64,000 nt of DNA from Achromobacter aegrifaciens. GTDB lineage: Bacteria > Pseudomonadota > Gammaproteobacteria > Burkholderiales > Burkholderiaceae_B. Positions 53,845-62,980 of the stretch are shown piece after piece. The notes beneath the pieces are model-generated. The model worked only from the letters and a program-made list of their open reading frames with translations. It was not told the DNA's origin and searched no databases. Both the position numbers and the translations under genes were made by a program. Within the stretch, counting starts at the first letter, position 1. Each line of letters begins with the position of its first letter. The stretch lies in assembly GCF_902859735.1 (NCBI RefSeq), contig NZ_CADIJY010000007.1, positions 140,644 through 204,643 on the forward strand, given 5' to 3'.

Positions 53845-53874
53845 TTGACACGGGAAAAACGCTTGCCCTATGAT
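53845..53874 (+). promoter_or_regulatory. Sigma-70 promoter of the AroE-like/Liv/E1 operon
   Basis: A consensus TTGACA (53845-53850) and TATGAT (53869-53874) with an 18-nt spacer, the best sigma-70 match noticed in the window. It lies about 125 nt before the GTG of the AroE-like gene, pointing into the operon. Confidence 0.8.
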
Positions 53875-53882
53875 TTATCGGA

Positions 53883-53909
53883 CAACTTAATAAAGTTGCC
53901 TGACAACTT
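53883..53909. promoter_or_regulatory. Operator of three alternating half-sites
   Basis: CAACTT (53883-53888), AAGTTG (53893-53898) and CAACTT (53904-53909) form two overlapping palindromes with 4- and 5-nt spacers. They start 8 nt after the -10 hexamer, so a bound repressor would cover the transcription start. The nearby GntR/FCD regulator is the obvious candidate. Confidence 0.8.
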
Positions 53910-53999
53910 ATTCCGAAAGCGTAAAGCAACTGGCGCTTTCAGGCAAGAGAGTCGGGAACGACACGGCGGCAAGCCGCTACCCAGGCAGGGGACAAACAG

Positions 54000-54818
54000 G
54001 TGGAAATCACCGGCAGCACTACCGTTTTCGCGATCGCGGCGGACCCGATCGCGCACGTCAAGACGCCCCAGCGGCTCAACGCCCTGTTGCGCGAGCGCGG
54101 CGTGGACGCGGTCATGGTCCCGTTCCATGTGGCCCCCGACGCCCTGCCCGGCCTGTTCGCGGGCATCCGCGGGCTGGTCAATCTGGGCGGCATCGTGGTG
54201 ACGGTGCCCCACAAGGAAAATGCCGCCGCCCTGTGCGACGCGCTGACTCCCTCGGCCCAGCTAAGCGGCGCGGTCAACGCGGTGCGCCTGCGCGACGGCG
54301 TGCTCACCGGCGGCAACTTCGACGGACTGGGTTTCGTCGCCGGCTTGCGCAGCCAGGGCCATGATCCGGCCGGCCGCCACGTCTACCTGGCCGGCCTGGG
54401 CGGCGCGGGCAAGGCCATCGCCTGTGCCGTGGCCGACGCCGGCCCCGCCAGCCTGCGCCTGTACAACCGCAGCGCCGACAAGGCGCTCTCCTTCGCCGCT
54501 CATCTGAGCCGCCAATATCCCGGCCTGGCCATCAGCGTGGCCAGCGCCGCGCCCCAGGCTTGCGACATCGCCATCAACGCGACCTCGCTGGGCCTGAACG
54601 ACACCGATCCCCTGCCCTTCCAGCTGGACGCGCTTGCCGCCGGCACCGTCGTAGCCGACGCCGTCATGAGCCGCGTCGACACACCCCTGCTGCGCGCCGC
54701 CGCCGCGCGCGGCTGCCGCACGCATCCGGGCCTGTACATGCTGGAAGGGCAGATTGCCGAAATTGCCCGCTTCCTGGGCATAGAAGAGCCGCGCAAGCCC
54801 GCCCGCGCGCTTGCCTGA
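54000..54818 (+). CDS. AroE-like (shikimate/quinate dehydrogenase family) paralogue
   Basis: A 272-residue protein starting at GTG. The catalytic pair K72 (VTVPHK) and D108 (NFDGLGF) and the cofactor loop AGLGGAGKA are kept. The substrate-carboxylate motif is changed: HVKTPQ replaces the HSRSPQ seen in the housekeeping AroE at 23089, so a different substrate is likely. First gene after the promoter and operator, followed at 43 nt by a Liv-type binding protein: a catabolic role is inferred. Confidence 0.85.
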   Translation: MEITGSTTVFAIAADPIAHVKTPQRLNALLRERGVDAVMVPFHVAPDALPGLFAGIRGLVNLGGIVVTVPHKENAAALCDALTPSAQLSGAVNAVRLRDGVLTGGNFDGLGFVAGLRSQGHDPAGRHVYLAGLGGAGKAIACAVADAGPASLRLYNRSADKALSFAAHLSRQYPGLAISVASAAPQACDIAINATSLGLNDTDPLPFQLDALAAGTVVADAVMSRVDTPLLRAAAARGCRTHPGLYMLEGQIAEIARFLGIEEPRKPARALA

Positions 54819-54860
54819 TCAACAGATTCACCACACTCCCGTCCCACGGAGGAGACACGC

Positions 54861-56096
54861 ATGAAATTGGCTTTCACCACTGGCCTGCTGTGCCTGGCCG
54901 GCATCGCCGCATCGGCCCAGGCCGCGCCCGTCAAGATCGGCCTGATCGAGACGCTGTCCGGCCCGCAGGCCTCGACCGGCCTGATGTTCCGCGCCGCGGT
55001 CAAGTATGAGCTGGACCGCATCAACGCCGCCGGCGGCTGGAACGGCCAGCCGCTGGAACTGGTCGAGTTCGACAACCAGGGCGGCCCGGTGGGCGCGTCC
55101 GACCGCTTCCGCGCAGCCGCGGCCGAAGGCGTGCAGATCCTGGTGCAAGGGTCCTCGTCGGCCATTTCGGGCCAGCTGACCGAAGACGTGCGCAAGCACA
55201 ACCTGCGCAACCCGGGCAAGGAAGTCGTGTTCTTGAACGTGGGCGGCGAGGCGCTGGAACTGACCGGCCAGAAGTGCCACTTCTACCACTTCCGCTTCAC
55301 CACCAACGCCGACCTGCGCGTGAAGGCGCTGGCCTCGGTCATGTCGGCCGACGGCACGCTGGGCAAGCGCGTGTACGCCATCAACCAGAACTACTCCTGG
55401 GGCCAGGACATGGAAGGCGCCACCGAGCGCTTTGCCAAGCAGTATGGCTATGAAGTGGTCGGCAAGACGCTGCACGAAGTCAACAAGATCCAGGACTTCG
55501 CCCCCTACGTGGCGCGCATCCGCTCGGCCACGCCCGACACCGTGATCACGGGCAACTGGTCCAACGACCTGCTGCTCTTGATGAAGGCCACGCAGGCCGC
55601 CGGCCTGAAGGTCCGTTTCGCCACCGTGTTCCTGGACCAGGTGGGCAACCTGGCCAACGCCGGCGAAGTCGCGCTGGGCCACTACATCGCCCATCCGTAC
55701 AACATCGAGGCCGCGGGCGAGGAAGGCGCCAAGTTCGCCGAGGACTACAAGGCCAAGACGGGCCACTACCCCAGCTATACCGAGCCGCAGACCGTGATCG
55801 GCATCCGCTTCCTGGGCGAAGCGCTCAAGCAGGTGAAGCCGCAGGACGGCAAGCTGTCCGTGCCGCAACTGGCCGGCGCGCTGGAGAAGGTCACCTACAC
55901 CTCGTCGCTGGGCACCTACACGATGCGCGCGGAAGACCACCAGGTGCAGTTGCCGATGGTGGTGTCCAAGGTCGGCAAGAACGCCAAGTACAAGGCCGAC
56001 GGCACCGACATGGGCTTCGAGCCGGTCAAGGTGCTGGCCGCGGCCGACGTGTCGGCGCCGCCGCAAGCCACTTGCAAGATGCAGCGGCCGAACTGA
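54861..56096 (+). CDS. Liv-type ABC substrate-binding protein (right-end cluster)
   Basis: A 411-residue type I periplasmic binding protein with a signal peptide ending SAQA near residue 20. VKIGLIETLSGPQASTGLMF begins the mature fold. It belongs to the second complete Liv cassette. The ligand is unknown but should be the substrate of the neighbouring dehydrogenases. A GGAGGA ribosome-binding site precedes the ATG, and a long hairpin follows the gene. Confidence 0.92.
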   Translation: MKLAFTTGLLCLAGIAASAQAAPVKIGLIETLSGPQASTGLMFRAAVKYELDRINAAGGWNGQPLELVEFDNQGGPVGASDRFRAAAAEGVQILVQGSSSAISGQLTEDVRKHNLRNPGKEVVFLNVGGEALELTGQKCHFYHFRFTTNADLRVKALASVMSADGTLGKRVYAINQNYSWGQDMEGATERFAKQYGYEVVGKTLHEVNKIQDFAPYVARIRSATPDTVITGNWSNDLLLLMKATQAAGLKVRFATVFLDQVGNLANAGEVALGHYIAHPYNIEAAGEEGAKFAEDYKAKTGHYPSYTEPQTVIGIRFLGEALKQVKPQDGKLSVPQLAGALEKVTYTSSLGTYTMRAEDHQVQLPMVVSKVGKNAKYKADGTDMGFEPVKVLAAADVSAPPQATCKMQRPN

Positions 56097-56102
56097 TGGG
56101 TT

Positions 56103-56151
56103 GCAAGCGCGTCCGTCGCCAGCTTGCGCATGGCGCCACGGACGCGCTTGC
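56103..56151 (+). other. Hairpin between binding-protein and livH genes
   Basis: Perfect 14-bp arms GCAAGCGCGTCCGT/ACGGACGCGCTTGC around a 21-nt loop, 6 nt past the binding-protein stop. No T tract follows; the 167-nt gap otherwise holds nothing recognisable. Confidence 0.8.
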
Positions 56152-56263
56152 CCATCCATTCGTCGCAGATCAATAAGCGCACCCCCGGCGCGGGCCGGAA
56201 AAACCCTGGTGCGCATCGCTCGCAAGACGTCCGTCGTCTTAGCGCAAGAATCCTGGAGCGGAC

Positions 56264-57205
56264 ATGGAATACTTTACCGTCTCGCTGTTGAACGGCGTGA
56301 TTTACGGCCTGCTGCTATTCATGGTGTCGGCAGGCCTGACACTGATTTTTGGAATGATGGGCGTGCTCAACTTCGCGCACGCCTCGTTCTACATGATAGG
56401 CGCGTATGCCGCCTACACCCTGACGCCCGTCACCGGCTTCTGGACCGCGCTGGTCCTGGCCACCATCATCGCCGGCCTGCTGGGCATGGGCGTGGAGCGC
56501 TACTTCCTGCGCCGCGTCCACAAGTTCGGCCATGCGCAGGAACTGCTGGTGACCTTCGGCCTGGCCTTCATCGTGGCGGAGCTGATCAAGCTGTTCTACG
56601 GCGACTTTCCGGTCGACTACCGCGTGCCGCAGTTCCTCAACTTCGCGGCCTTCCGCGTGTTCGACGCGGACTACCCCTTCTACCGCCTGCTGATGGGCGG
56701 CGTGTCGCTGGCGATGTTCGCCGTGATCTATCTGCTGCTGTCGCGCACCCGCGTCGGCATCGTGGTGCGCTCGGCCATCTACCGCCCGCGCATGGCCGAA
56801 GCGCTGGGCCATAACGTGCCGCTGGTGTTCATGAGCGTGTTCGGCGTGGGCGCGGCCATGGCCGGCCTGGCCGGCGCGGTCGCGGGCGCTTTCTACACCA
56901 CCAATCCGAACATGGCGCTGGAACTGGGCGTGCTGGTGTTCGTGGTGGTCGTGGTGGGCGGCCTGGGCTCGCTCGAAGGCGCGATGATCGCCTCGCTGCT
57001 GATCGGTCTGATCAGCTCGTTCTCGGTCGGCATCGACGCCAGCCTGGCGACCCTGTTTGGCCTGTTCGGCGCCGGGAAATGGGCCGAAAGCGTGGGCGGC
57101 CTGATGACCGTGAAGATTTCCAGCCTGGCGGCCACCCTGCCCTTCCTGCTGATGCTGGTGGTGCTGCTGATCAAGCCTTCGGGCCTGAAGGGAGAACAGG
57201 CATGA
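56264..57205 (+). CDS. livH: Liv-type ABC permease LivH
   Basis: A 313-residue permease with about eight helices. LLFMVSAGLTLIFGMMGVLN and FAHASFYMIGAYA form the conserved N-terminal region. It opens the membrane part of the right-end importer and overlaps livM by ATGA. Confidence 0.94.
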   Translation: MEYFTVSLLNGVIYGLLLFMVSAGLTLIFGMMGVLNFAHASFYMIGAYAAYTLTPVTGFWTALVLATIIAGLLGMGVERYFLRRVHKFGHAQELLVTFGLAFIVAELIKLFYGDFPVDYRVPQFLNFAAFRVFDADYPFYRLLMGGVSLAMFAVIYLLLSRTRVGIVVRSAIYRPRMAEALGHNVPLVFMSVFGVGAAMAGLAGAVAGAFYTTNPNMALELGVLVFVVVVVGGLGSLEGAMIASLLIGLISSFSVGIDASLATLFGLFGAGKWAESVGGLMTVKISSLAATLPFLLMLVVLLIKPSGLKGEQA

Positions 57206-58470
57206 GCCAGACCCGCCGTACTTCCGTCCTCCTGCTCCTCGTCCTGTGCGTGGCCGCGCTCTGCGCGCTGCCCTGGCTGCTGCCCCCGGCCCAGCTGGTG
57301 GCGGCCGTGCAGATGCTGATCGCCGCGCTGTTCGCCTGCGCCTTCAACCTGCTGGCCGGCCAGGGCGGCATGCTGTCCTTCGGCCACGCCGCCTACTTCG
57401 GCGTGGGCACCTTCGCCACCATCCATGCCATGAACGCGCTGGGCGGCGCGGGCCTCTTGCCCACGCCGCTGATGCCGCTGGCAGGCGGCGTGGCCGGCCT
57501 GCTGTTCGGCCTGGTCGCGGGCTGGTTCGCCACCATGCGCGCCGGCGTCTATTTCGCCATGATCACGCTGGCGCTGGCCGAGCTGCTGCATGCGCTGGCG
57601 CCGCACCTCAAGGGCGTGTTCGGCGGCGAGGCGGGCGTGTCCGCCATGCGCATGCCGGCCTGGGGCTTCACCTTCGGTTCCGACATCGAGGTCTATTTCC
57701 TGGTGCTGGCCTGGGTGCTGGTGTCGCTGGCCGCGCTTTACGGCCTGACCCGCACGCCGCTGGGCCGGCTGACGCTGGGCCTGCGCGAAAACGCCAACCG
57801 CCTGCGCTACCTGGGCTATCGGCCCCACACGCTCAAGACCCTGGTGTTCGCGCTGTCCGCCATGTTCGCCGGCATTGCCGGCGGCCTGCAGGCGCTGAAC
57901 ATCGAAGCCGGCAACTACGTGCTGTTCGACGTCAAGCTGTCCACCGACGCGGTGCTGTTCGCCTACATCGGCGGCGTCAACGCCTTCCTCGGTCCGGTGC
58001 TGGGCGCGTCCATCCTGACCTTCCTGTCGCAGACGCTGGCCGACATCACGCGCTCCTGGCTGCTGTACCAAGGCATCCTGTTCGTGCTGGTGATGCTGTT
58101 CGTGCCGGACGGCCTGGTCGGCCTGGTGCAGGGCGCCGCCCGTTCGCTGCGCGAGCGCGGCCTGGGCAACTGGCTGCCGCGCGCCGCGGTCTCGGTGGCA
58201 GGCGGCCTGCTGCTGACCTGCGCCACGGTCTTCACGGTGGAGCTGCTGCAACGCATGTTCGCCCGCGACTACCGGTCGCTGCTGGCCATGAATCCCGAGG
58301 CCGGCTGGCCCGACATTCCGCTGTTCGGCCACGACTGGGCGCCGCTGGCGCTGTCGACCTGGCTGATTCCGTTGGTGTTGTTCCTGGCAGGCCTCGCTGC
58401 CTGCCGCTGGGCGCTGGCCCTGTGGCGCGACGACGAACAAGCCGCTCCCGCGCTGGAGGCTGCACAATGA
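57202..58470 (+). CDS. livM: Liv-type ABC permease LivM
   Basis: A 422-residue permease. The LivM core FACAFNLLAGQGGMLSFGHA and GLRENANRLRYLGY are present. It is about 100 residues longer than the other LivM in the window; the extra C-terminal part (from about residue 315) has further hydrophobic segments (WLPRAAVSVAGGLLLTCATV and ALSTWLIPLVLFLAGLAAC). Coupled to livH and livG by ATGA overlaps. Confidence 0.93.
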   Translation: MSQTRRTSVLLLLVLCVAALCALPWLLPPAQLVAAVQMLIAALFACAFNLLAGQGGMLSFGHAAYFGVGTFATIHAMNALGGAGLLPTPLMPLAGGVAGLLFGLVAGWFATMRAGVYFAMITLALAELLHALAPHLKGVFGGEAGVSAMRMPAWGFTFGSDIEVYFLVLAWVLVSLAALYGLTRTPLGRLTLGLRENANRLRYLGYRPHTLKTLVFALSAMFAGIAGGLQALNIEAGNYVLFDVKLSTDAVLFAYIGGVNAFLGPVLGASILTFLSQTLADITRSWLLYQGILFVLVMLFVPDGLVGLVQGAARSLRERGLGNWLPRAAVSVAGGLLLTCATVFTVELLQRMFARDYRSLLAMNPEAGWPDIPLFGHDWAPLALSTWLIPLVLFLAGLAACRWALALWRDDEQAAPALEAAQ

Positions 58471-59219
58471 GCCACGAAATCCTGACCCTGACCGACGTGC
58501 GCAAGTCCTTTGGCGACGCGCAGATCATCCGCGGCGTGAACCTGAAGGTCGAGGCCGGCGAACGCCATGCCGTCATCGGCCCGAACGGCGCCGGCAAGTC
58601 CACGCTGTTCCACCTGATGTCGGGCTCGTTCGCGCCGACCTCGGGCGACATCAGCCTGCGTGCGCGCTCCATCGGCGGCCTGCCGCCGGAGCGCATCAAC
58701 CGCCTGGGGTTGGCGCGCTCGTTCCAGATCACCAATGTGTTCCCGCGTCTGTCCGTGCGCGAAAACCTGCGACTGGCGGTGCTGCGCATGCACGGCCTGG
58801 TCTACAACTTCTGGCGTCCCATCGCCCGCAACCGCGCCGTCAACGAAGACGTCGACCGCCTGCTGGAGAAAGTGCGCCTGGCCGCCAAGCAGGACACCGC
58901 CGCCGGCGACCTGAACTATTCGGAACAGCGTTCGCTGGAAATCGGCATGACGCTGGCCTCGCGCCCCAAGGTCATCCTGCTGGACGAGCCCATGGCGGGC
59001 ATGTCCCAGCACGAGGTGGACTACACGGTCGAACTGATCAAGGACGTGACCCGCGACTGCACGCTGCTGATCGTGGAGCACGACATGCAGGTGGTGTTCT
59101 CGCTGGCCGACCGCATCAGCGTGCTGGTCTACGGCGAGATCCTCGCCACCGGCACGCCGGCCGACATCCGCGGCGACGCCCGCGTGCGCGAAGCCTACCT
59201 GGGAGAGGAAACGGTATGA
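58467..59219 (+). CDS. livG: Liv-type ABC ATPase LivG
   Basis: A 250-residue ATPase with Walker A GPNGAGKST, Q-loop SFQITNVFP, degenerate signature LNYSEQRSLEIGMTL, Walker B VILLDEPMAGMS and switch VEHDMQVVF. Unlike its partner LivF it keeps the Walker A Lys. Confidence 0.94.
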   Translation: MSHEILTLTDVRKSFGDAQIIRGVNLKVEAGERHAVIGPNGAGKSTLFHLMSGSFAPTSGDISLRARSIGGLPPERINRLGLARSFQITNVFPRLSVRENLRLAVLRMHGLVYNFWRPIARNRAVNEDVDRLLEKVRLAAKQDTAAGDLNYSEQRSLEIGMTLASRPKVILLDEPMAGMSQHEVDYTVELIKDVTRDCTLLIVEHDMQVVFSLADRISVLVYGEILATGTPADIRGDARVREAYLGEETV

Positions 59220-59935
59220 CGACGCAATCCCCCTTGCTGAGCCTGCAAGGCGTGCATGCCCACTACGGCAAGAGCCACATCCTGCACGGCATCGACCTGA
59301 CCGTGGGCCGCGGCGAGGTCGTGAGCCTGCTGGGCCGCAACGGCGCCGGCCGCTCCACCACCATGAAAAGCATCATGGGCCTGGTGGACGTGACCGGCGG
59401 CAGCATCGCCATCGAAGGCCGCGACATCACCAACAAACGTCCCTTCGAGATCGCCCGCGCCGGCCTGGGCTTCGTACCGGAAGAGCGCGAGGTATTCGCC
59501 AACCTGACCGTGGACGAAAACCTGCGCATGGGCGAACAGCCCAAGCGCGACGACGCGCCCTACTGGTCGACCGAGCAAATGTTCGACTACTTCCCCCGCC
59601 TGAAGGAACGCCGCGGCACCAAGGCCGGCAACCTGTCGGGCGGCGAACAGCAGATGCTGACCATGTGCCGTTCACTGTTGGGCAACCCCAAGGTCATGCT
59701 GATCGACGAACCCACCGAAGGGCTGGCGCCGAAGATCGTGGAAGTGATCGCCGACGTGATCCGCGACATCCACAAGCGCGGCGTGTCCGTGGTGCTGGTG
59801 GAGCAGAAGCTGACCATCGCGCTGAAGGTCTCCACCCGCGTCAGCGTGATGGGCCATGGCCGCATCGTTTTCGAAGGACCGCCCGCGCAGCTGCATGAGC
59901 GCCAGGACGTGGTCCAGGAATGGCTGGCGGTCTGA
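59216..59935 (+). CDS. livF: Liv-type ABC ATPase LivF with Walker A Lys-to-Arg change
   Basis: A 239-residue ATPase. The signature LSGGEQQMLTMCRSLL and Walker B VMLIDEPTEGLAP are normal, but Walker A reads GRNGAGRST: the Lys that holds the ATP phosphates is Arg (codon CGC at 59350-59352 region). The other LivF in the window has the usual Lys. The frame is intact and all other motifs are kept, so it is probably expressed; the partner LivG keeps a full site. Confidence 0.92.
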   Translation: MTTQSPLLSLQGVHAHYGKSHILHGIDLTVGRGEVVSLLGRNGAGRSTTMKSIMGLVDVTGGSIAIEGRDITNKRPFEIARAGLGFVPEEREVFANLTVDENLRMGEQPKRDDAPYWSTEQMFDYFPRLKERRGTKAGNLSGGEQQMLTMCRSLLGNPKVMLIDEPTEGLAPKIVEVIADVIRDIHKRGVSVVLVEQKLTIALKVSTRVSVMGHGRIVFEGPPAQLHERQDVVQEWLAV

Positions 59936-59969
59936 GCGCCGGCATATACATCGCTAAGAGGCAAACATC

Positions 59970-60758
59970 TTGGACCAAACTCCGGAAGTCATCCATCCCG
60001 ACCTGCGCGGCCAGAGCGTCGTCATCACCGGCGGCGCCAAGGGCATCGGCCTGGCCACGGCGCAGGCCTTCGTGCGCCAGGGCGCGCGCGTGGCGCTGCT
60101 GGACATGGACGCCACGGCGCTGGACGAAGCCGTCGCCGGCCTGACTGCCCTGGGCGGCGAGGCGCTGGCCGTGCAAGCGTCGGTCACCGACGCCGACGCG
60201 GTCGAGCAGGCTTTCGCACAGGTCGAAAAGGCCTGGAGCCGCATCGACGTGCTGGTCAACAACGCCGGCGTCTCCGCCAACAAGCCCACGCTGGAAGTCA
60301 CCGTGGACGAGTGGCGCCGCGCCGTGGACATCAATCTGACCGGCGTGTTCCTGTGCGCCCAGGCCGCCGGCCGCCGCATGGTGCCCGCTGGCGCCGGCAG
60401 CATCATCAACCTGGCCTCCATGTACGGCGTGGTGGCGGCGCCCGACCGCGCCGCCTATTGCGCCACCAAGGGCGCGGTGGTGCTGCTGACCGAGACCCTG
60501 GCCGTGGAATGGGGCCCCATGGGCGTGCGCGTGAACGCGCTGGCGCCGGGCTACGTGGAAACGGACCTGGTGCGCGACCTGGCCGCGCGCGGCCGGCTCG
60601 ACCCCGAACGCCTCAAGCAGCGCACGCCGCTGCGCCGCCTGGCGCAACCCGCCGAAATGGCGGACCTGGCGGTGTTCCTGGCCTCGCGCCAGGCCGCCTA
60701 TGTCAACGGACACACCCTGGTGGCCGACGGCGGCTGGAGCCGCTACAGCTACCTCTAA
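59970..60758 (+). CDS. Short-chain dehydrogenase/reductase
   Basis: A 262-residue classical SDR starting at TTG with AAGAGG upstream. TGGAKGIGLA is the cofactor loop, LDMDA suggests NAD(H), and NLASMYG with YCATK gives the catalytic Ser, Tyr and Lys. It lies between the Liv importer and the 2-oxoacid dehydrogenase genes, so it probably acts on the imported compound. Confidence 0.9.
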   Translation: MDQTPEVIHPDLRGQSVVITGGAKGIGLATAQAFVRQGARVALLDMDATALDEAVAGLTALGGEALAVQASVTDADAVEQAFAQVEKAWSRIDVLVNNAGVSANKPTLEVTVDEWRRAVDINLTGVFLCAQAAGRRMVPAGAGSIINLASMYGVVAAPDRAAYCATKGAVVLLTETLAVEWGPMGVRVNALAPGYVETDLVRDLAARGRLDPERLKQRTPLRRLAQPAEMADLAVFLASRQAAYVNGHTLVADGGWSRYSYL

Positions 60759-60796
60759 TCGCAAGAACGCATACACACATCTCTGGAGATTCACTC

Positions 60797-62980
60797 ATGG
60801 CCACCCACCAACCGCTTGAGTCCCAAGCGCCCTGGCGGCAACTGACGGTAGACGCCAAGGACTGGCAACAGGCGGACCCGGCCCTGCTGGGCACCATGCT
60901 GACCCAGCTGCACTGGATCCGCGCCTTTGAAGAAGCCGTGCTCGACCTGGCCGCCGAAGGCCTGGTGCACGGCCCCGCGCACTCGTCCGTGGGCCAGGAA
61001 GGCGGCGCGGTCGGTTCCGTGCTGGCGCTGGGCGCCGGCGACCAGATCAACGGTTCGCACCGCGGCCACCACCAGTTCCTGGCCAAGGCGCTGCAGCACG
61101 TCGCCCCGCTGGGCCTGGACCCGCTCGATCCGCTCACGCCCGCCATCGATGAAGTCCTGCAGAAGACGCTAGCCGAGATCATGGGCCTGGCCCAGGGTTA
61201 CTGCCGCGGCCGTGGCGGCAGCATGCACCTGCGCTGGCTCGAAGCCGGCGCGCTGGGCACCAACGCCATCGTCGGCGGCGGCGTGCCGCTGGCCGCCGGC
61301 GCGGGCTGGGCGCACAAGCATGCCGGCACCGACCGCGTCGCCGTGACCTACTTCGGCGACGGCGCGGTCAACATTGGCTCGGTGCTGGAAACCATGAACC
61401 TGACCGCGGCCTGGAAGACACCGCTGTGCTTCTTCATCGAGAACAACCGCTACGCGGTGTCCACCACGGTCGAAGAGTCCACCGCCGAACCGCGCCTGTC
61501 GGCGCGCGGCCTGGCCTTCAACATCCCGTCGTGGAAGGTGGACGGCATGGACCCGCTGGCGGTCCACCTGGCCATGTCCGAAGCCGTGGCGCACATGCGC
61601 GCGGGCAACGGCCCCACCATCGTCGAAGTGGACGTGTACCGTTTCTTCCACCAGAACGGCCCGTTCCCCGGCAGCGCCTTCGGCTACCGCAGCAAGGACG
61701 AGGAAGCGCAATGGCGCCGCCGCGATCCGCTGGACAAGATCGCCACGGAAATGATCGCCCGCAAGCTGATCACGCAAGCCGAAGTGGATGCCCTGCGTCA
61801 GCGCTGCAAGGACGTCATGAAGGACGTTTCCGGCCGCCTGACCGAAGCCGCCGACGGCGGCAAGCGCCGCGTGCGCGCCGACCTCTGGCCCAGCCCGGAT
61901 TTCCGCGACGTGGGCCTGCGCAGCGACGGCTCGGAACTGGCCGGCCTGCGCTACCAGGAAGCCGCCGACCACGCCGGCCAGTCCGCCGAGCGCAAGTTCG
62001 TGGACGCGGTGGCCGACGTGCTGGACCGCCGCATGGAAACCGACCCCGGCGTGGTGGTGCTGGGCGAAGACGTGCACCGCCTGAAGGGCGGCACCAACGG
62101 TGCCACGCGCGGCCTGAAGGACAAGTATCCCGACCGCGTACTGGGCACCCCGATCTCCGAGAACGCCTTCGCCGGCCTGGGCGGCGGCCTGGCCATGGAC
62201 GGCCGCTACCGCCCTATCGTGGAATTCATGTACCCCGACTTCATGTGGGTCGCGGCCGACCAGATCTTCAACCAGATCGGCAAGGCCCGCCACATGTTCG
62301 GCGGCGACATCGACGTGCCCTTCGTGCTGCGCACCAAGGTCGCCATGGGCACGGGCTACGGCTCGCAGCACTCGATGGATCCGGCCGGCATCTTCGCCAC
62401 CGCGCCCGGGTGGCGCGTGGTCGCGCCGTCCACGCCTTACGAGTACGTCGGCCTGATGAACACCGCGCTGGCCTCCAAGGACCCGGTGCTGGTGATCGAG
62501 CACGTGGACCTGTACGCCTCCTCGGGCGAGGTGCCCGCGGACGACCTGGACTATGCGATCCCGTTTGGCAAGGCTCGCGTGCGCCGCGAGGGCGGCAAGG
62601 TCACCATCCTGACCTATCTGTCCATGGTCAGCCGCGCGCTCAAGGCGGCGGAAGCCGCCGGCGTGGACGCCGAGGTCATCGACCTGCGCACGCTGGACCG
62701 CGCCAGCCTGGACTGGGACACCATCGGCGCCAGCATCATGAAGACCAACAACGTGCTGATCGTGGAGCAAGGCGCGCGCGGCACCTCCTACGGCGCCATG
62801 TTGGCCGACGAGATCCAGCGCCGCTACTTCGACTGGCTGGACCAGCCAGTCAAGCGCGTGACCGGCGGCGAAGCCTCGCCCAGCATCTCCAAGGTGCTGG
62901 AGCGCGCCGCCTTCGCGGACACCGAGGAAGTCATGGCCGGCCTGGCCGACGTGCTGGCCGACCTGGGAGAACAGGCATGA
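60797..62980 (+). CDS. 2-oxoacid dehydrogenase E1, alpha and beta subunits fused
   Basis: A 727-residue thiamine-diphosphate enzyme joining E1-alpha (about residues 30-350) and E1-beta (about 395-727) in one chain. The TPP motif is GDGAVNIGSVLETMN...ENN in the alpha part; the beta part has VLGEDVHRLKGGTNGATRGL and PISENAFAGLGGGLAMDGRYRPIVE split across the usual sites. Acetoin and branched-chain E1 enzymes usually have separate subunits. The start at 60797 follows a GGAG site; a longer frame overlaps the SDR. It should decarboxylate a 2-oxoacid or diketone and pass the acyl group to the E2 at 63479. Confidence 0.92.
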   Translation: MATHQPLESQAPWRQLTVDAKDWQQADPALLGTMLTQLHWIRAFEEAVLDLAAEGLVHGPAHSSVGQEGGAVGSVLALGAGDQINGSHRGHHQFLAKALQHVAPLGLDPLDPLTPAIDEVLQKTLAEIMGLAQGYCRGRGGSMHLRWLEAGALGTNAIVGGGVPLAAGAGWAHKHAGTDRVAVTYFGDGAVNIGSVLETMNLTAAWKTPLCFFIENNRYAVSTTVEESTAEPRLSARGLAFNIPSWKVDGMDPLAVHLAMSEAVAHMRAGNGPTIVEVDVYRFFHQNGPFPGSAFGYRSKDEEAQWRRRDPLDKIATEMIARKLITQAEVDALRQRCKDVMKDVSGRLTEAADGGKRRVRADLWPSPDFRDVGLRSDGSELAGLRYQEAADHAGQSAERKFVDAVADVLDRRMETDPGVVVLGEDVHRLKGGTNGATRGLKDKYPDRVLGTPISENAFAGLGGGLAMDGRYRPIVEFMYPDFMWVAADQIFNQIGKARHMFGGDIDVPFVLRTKVAMGTGYGSQHSMDPAGIFATAPGWRVVAPSTPYEYVGLMNTALASKDPVLVIEHVDLYASSGEVPADDLDYAIPFGKARVRREGGKVTILTYLSMVSRALKAAEAAGVDAEVIDLRTLDRASLDWDTIGASIMKTNNVLIVEQGARGTSYGAMLADEIQRRYFDWLDQPVKRVTGGEASPSISKVLERAAFADTEEVMAGLADVLADLGEQA

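Noticed and set aside
59216-59935. livF as a pseudogene because of the Walker A change
   Set aside because: Frame, length, signature and Walker B are intact and start/stop overlaps with neighbours are kept.
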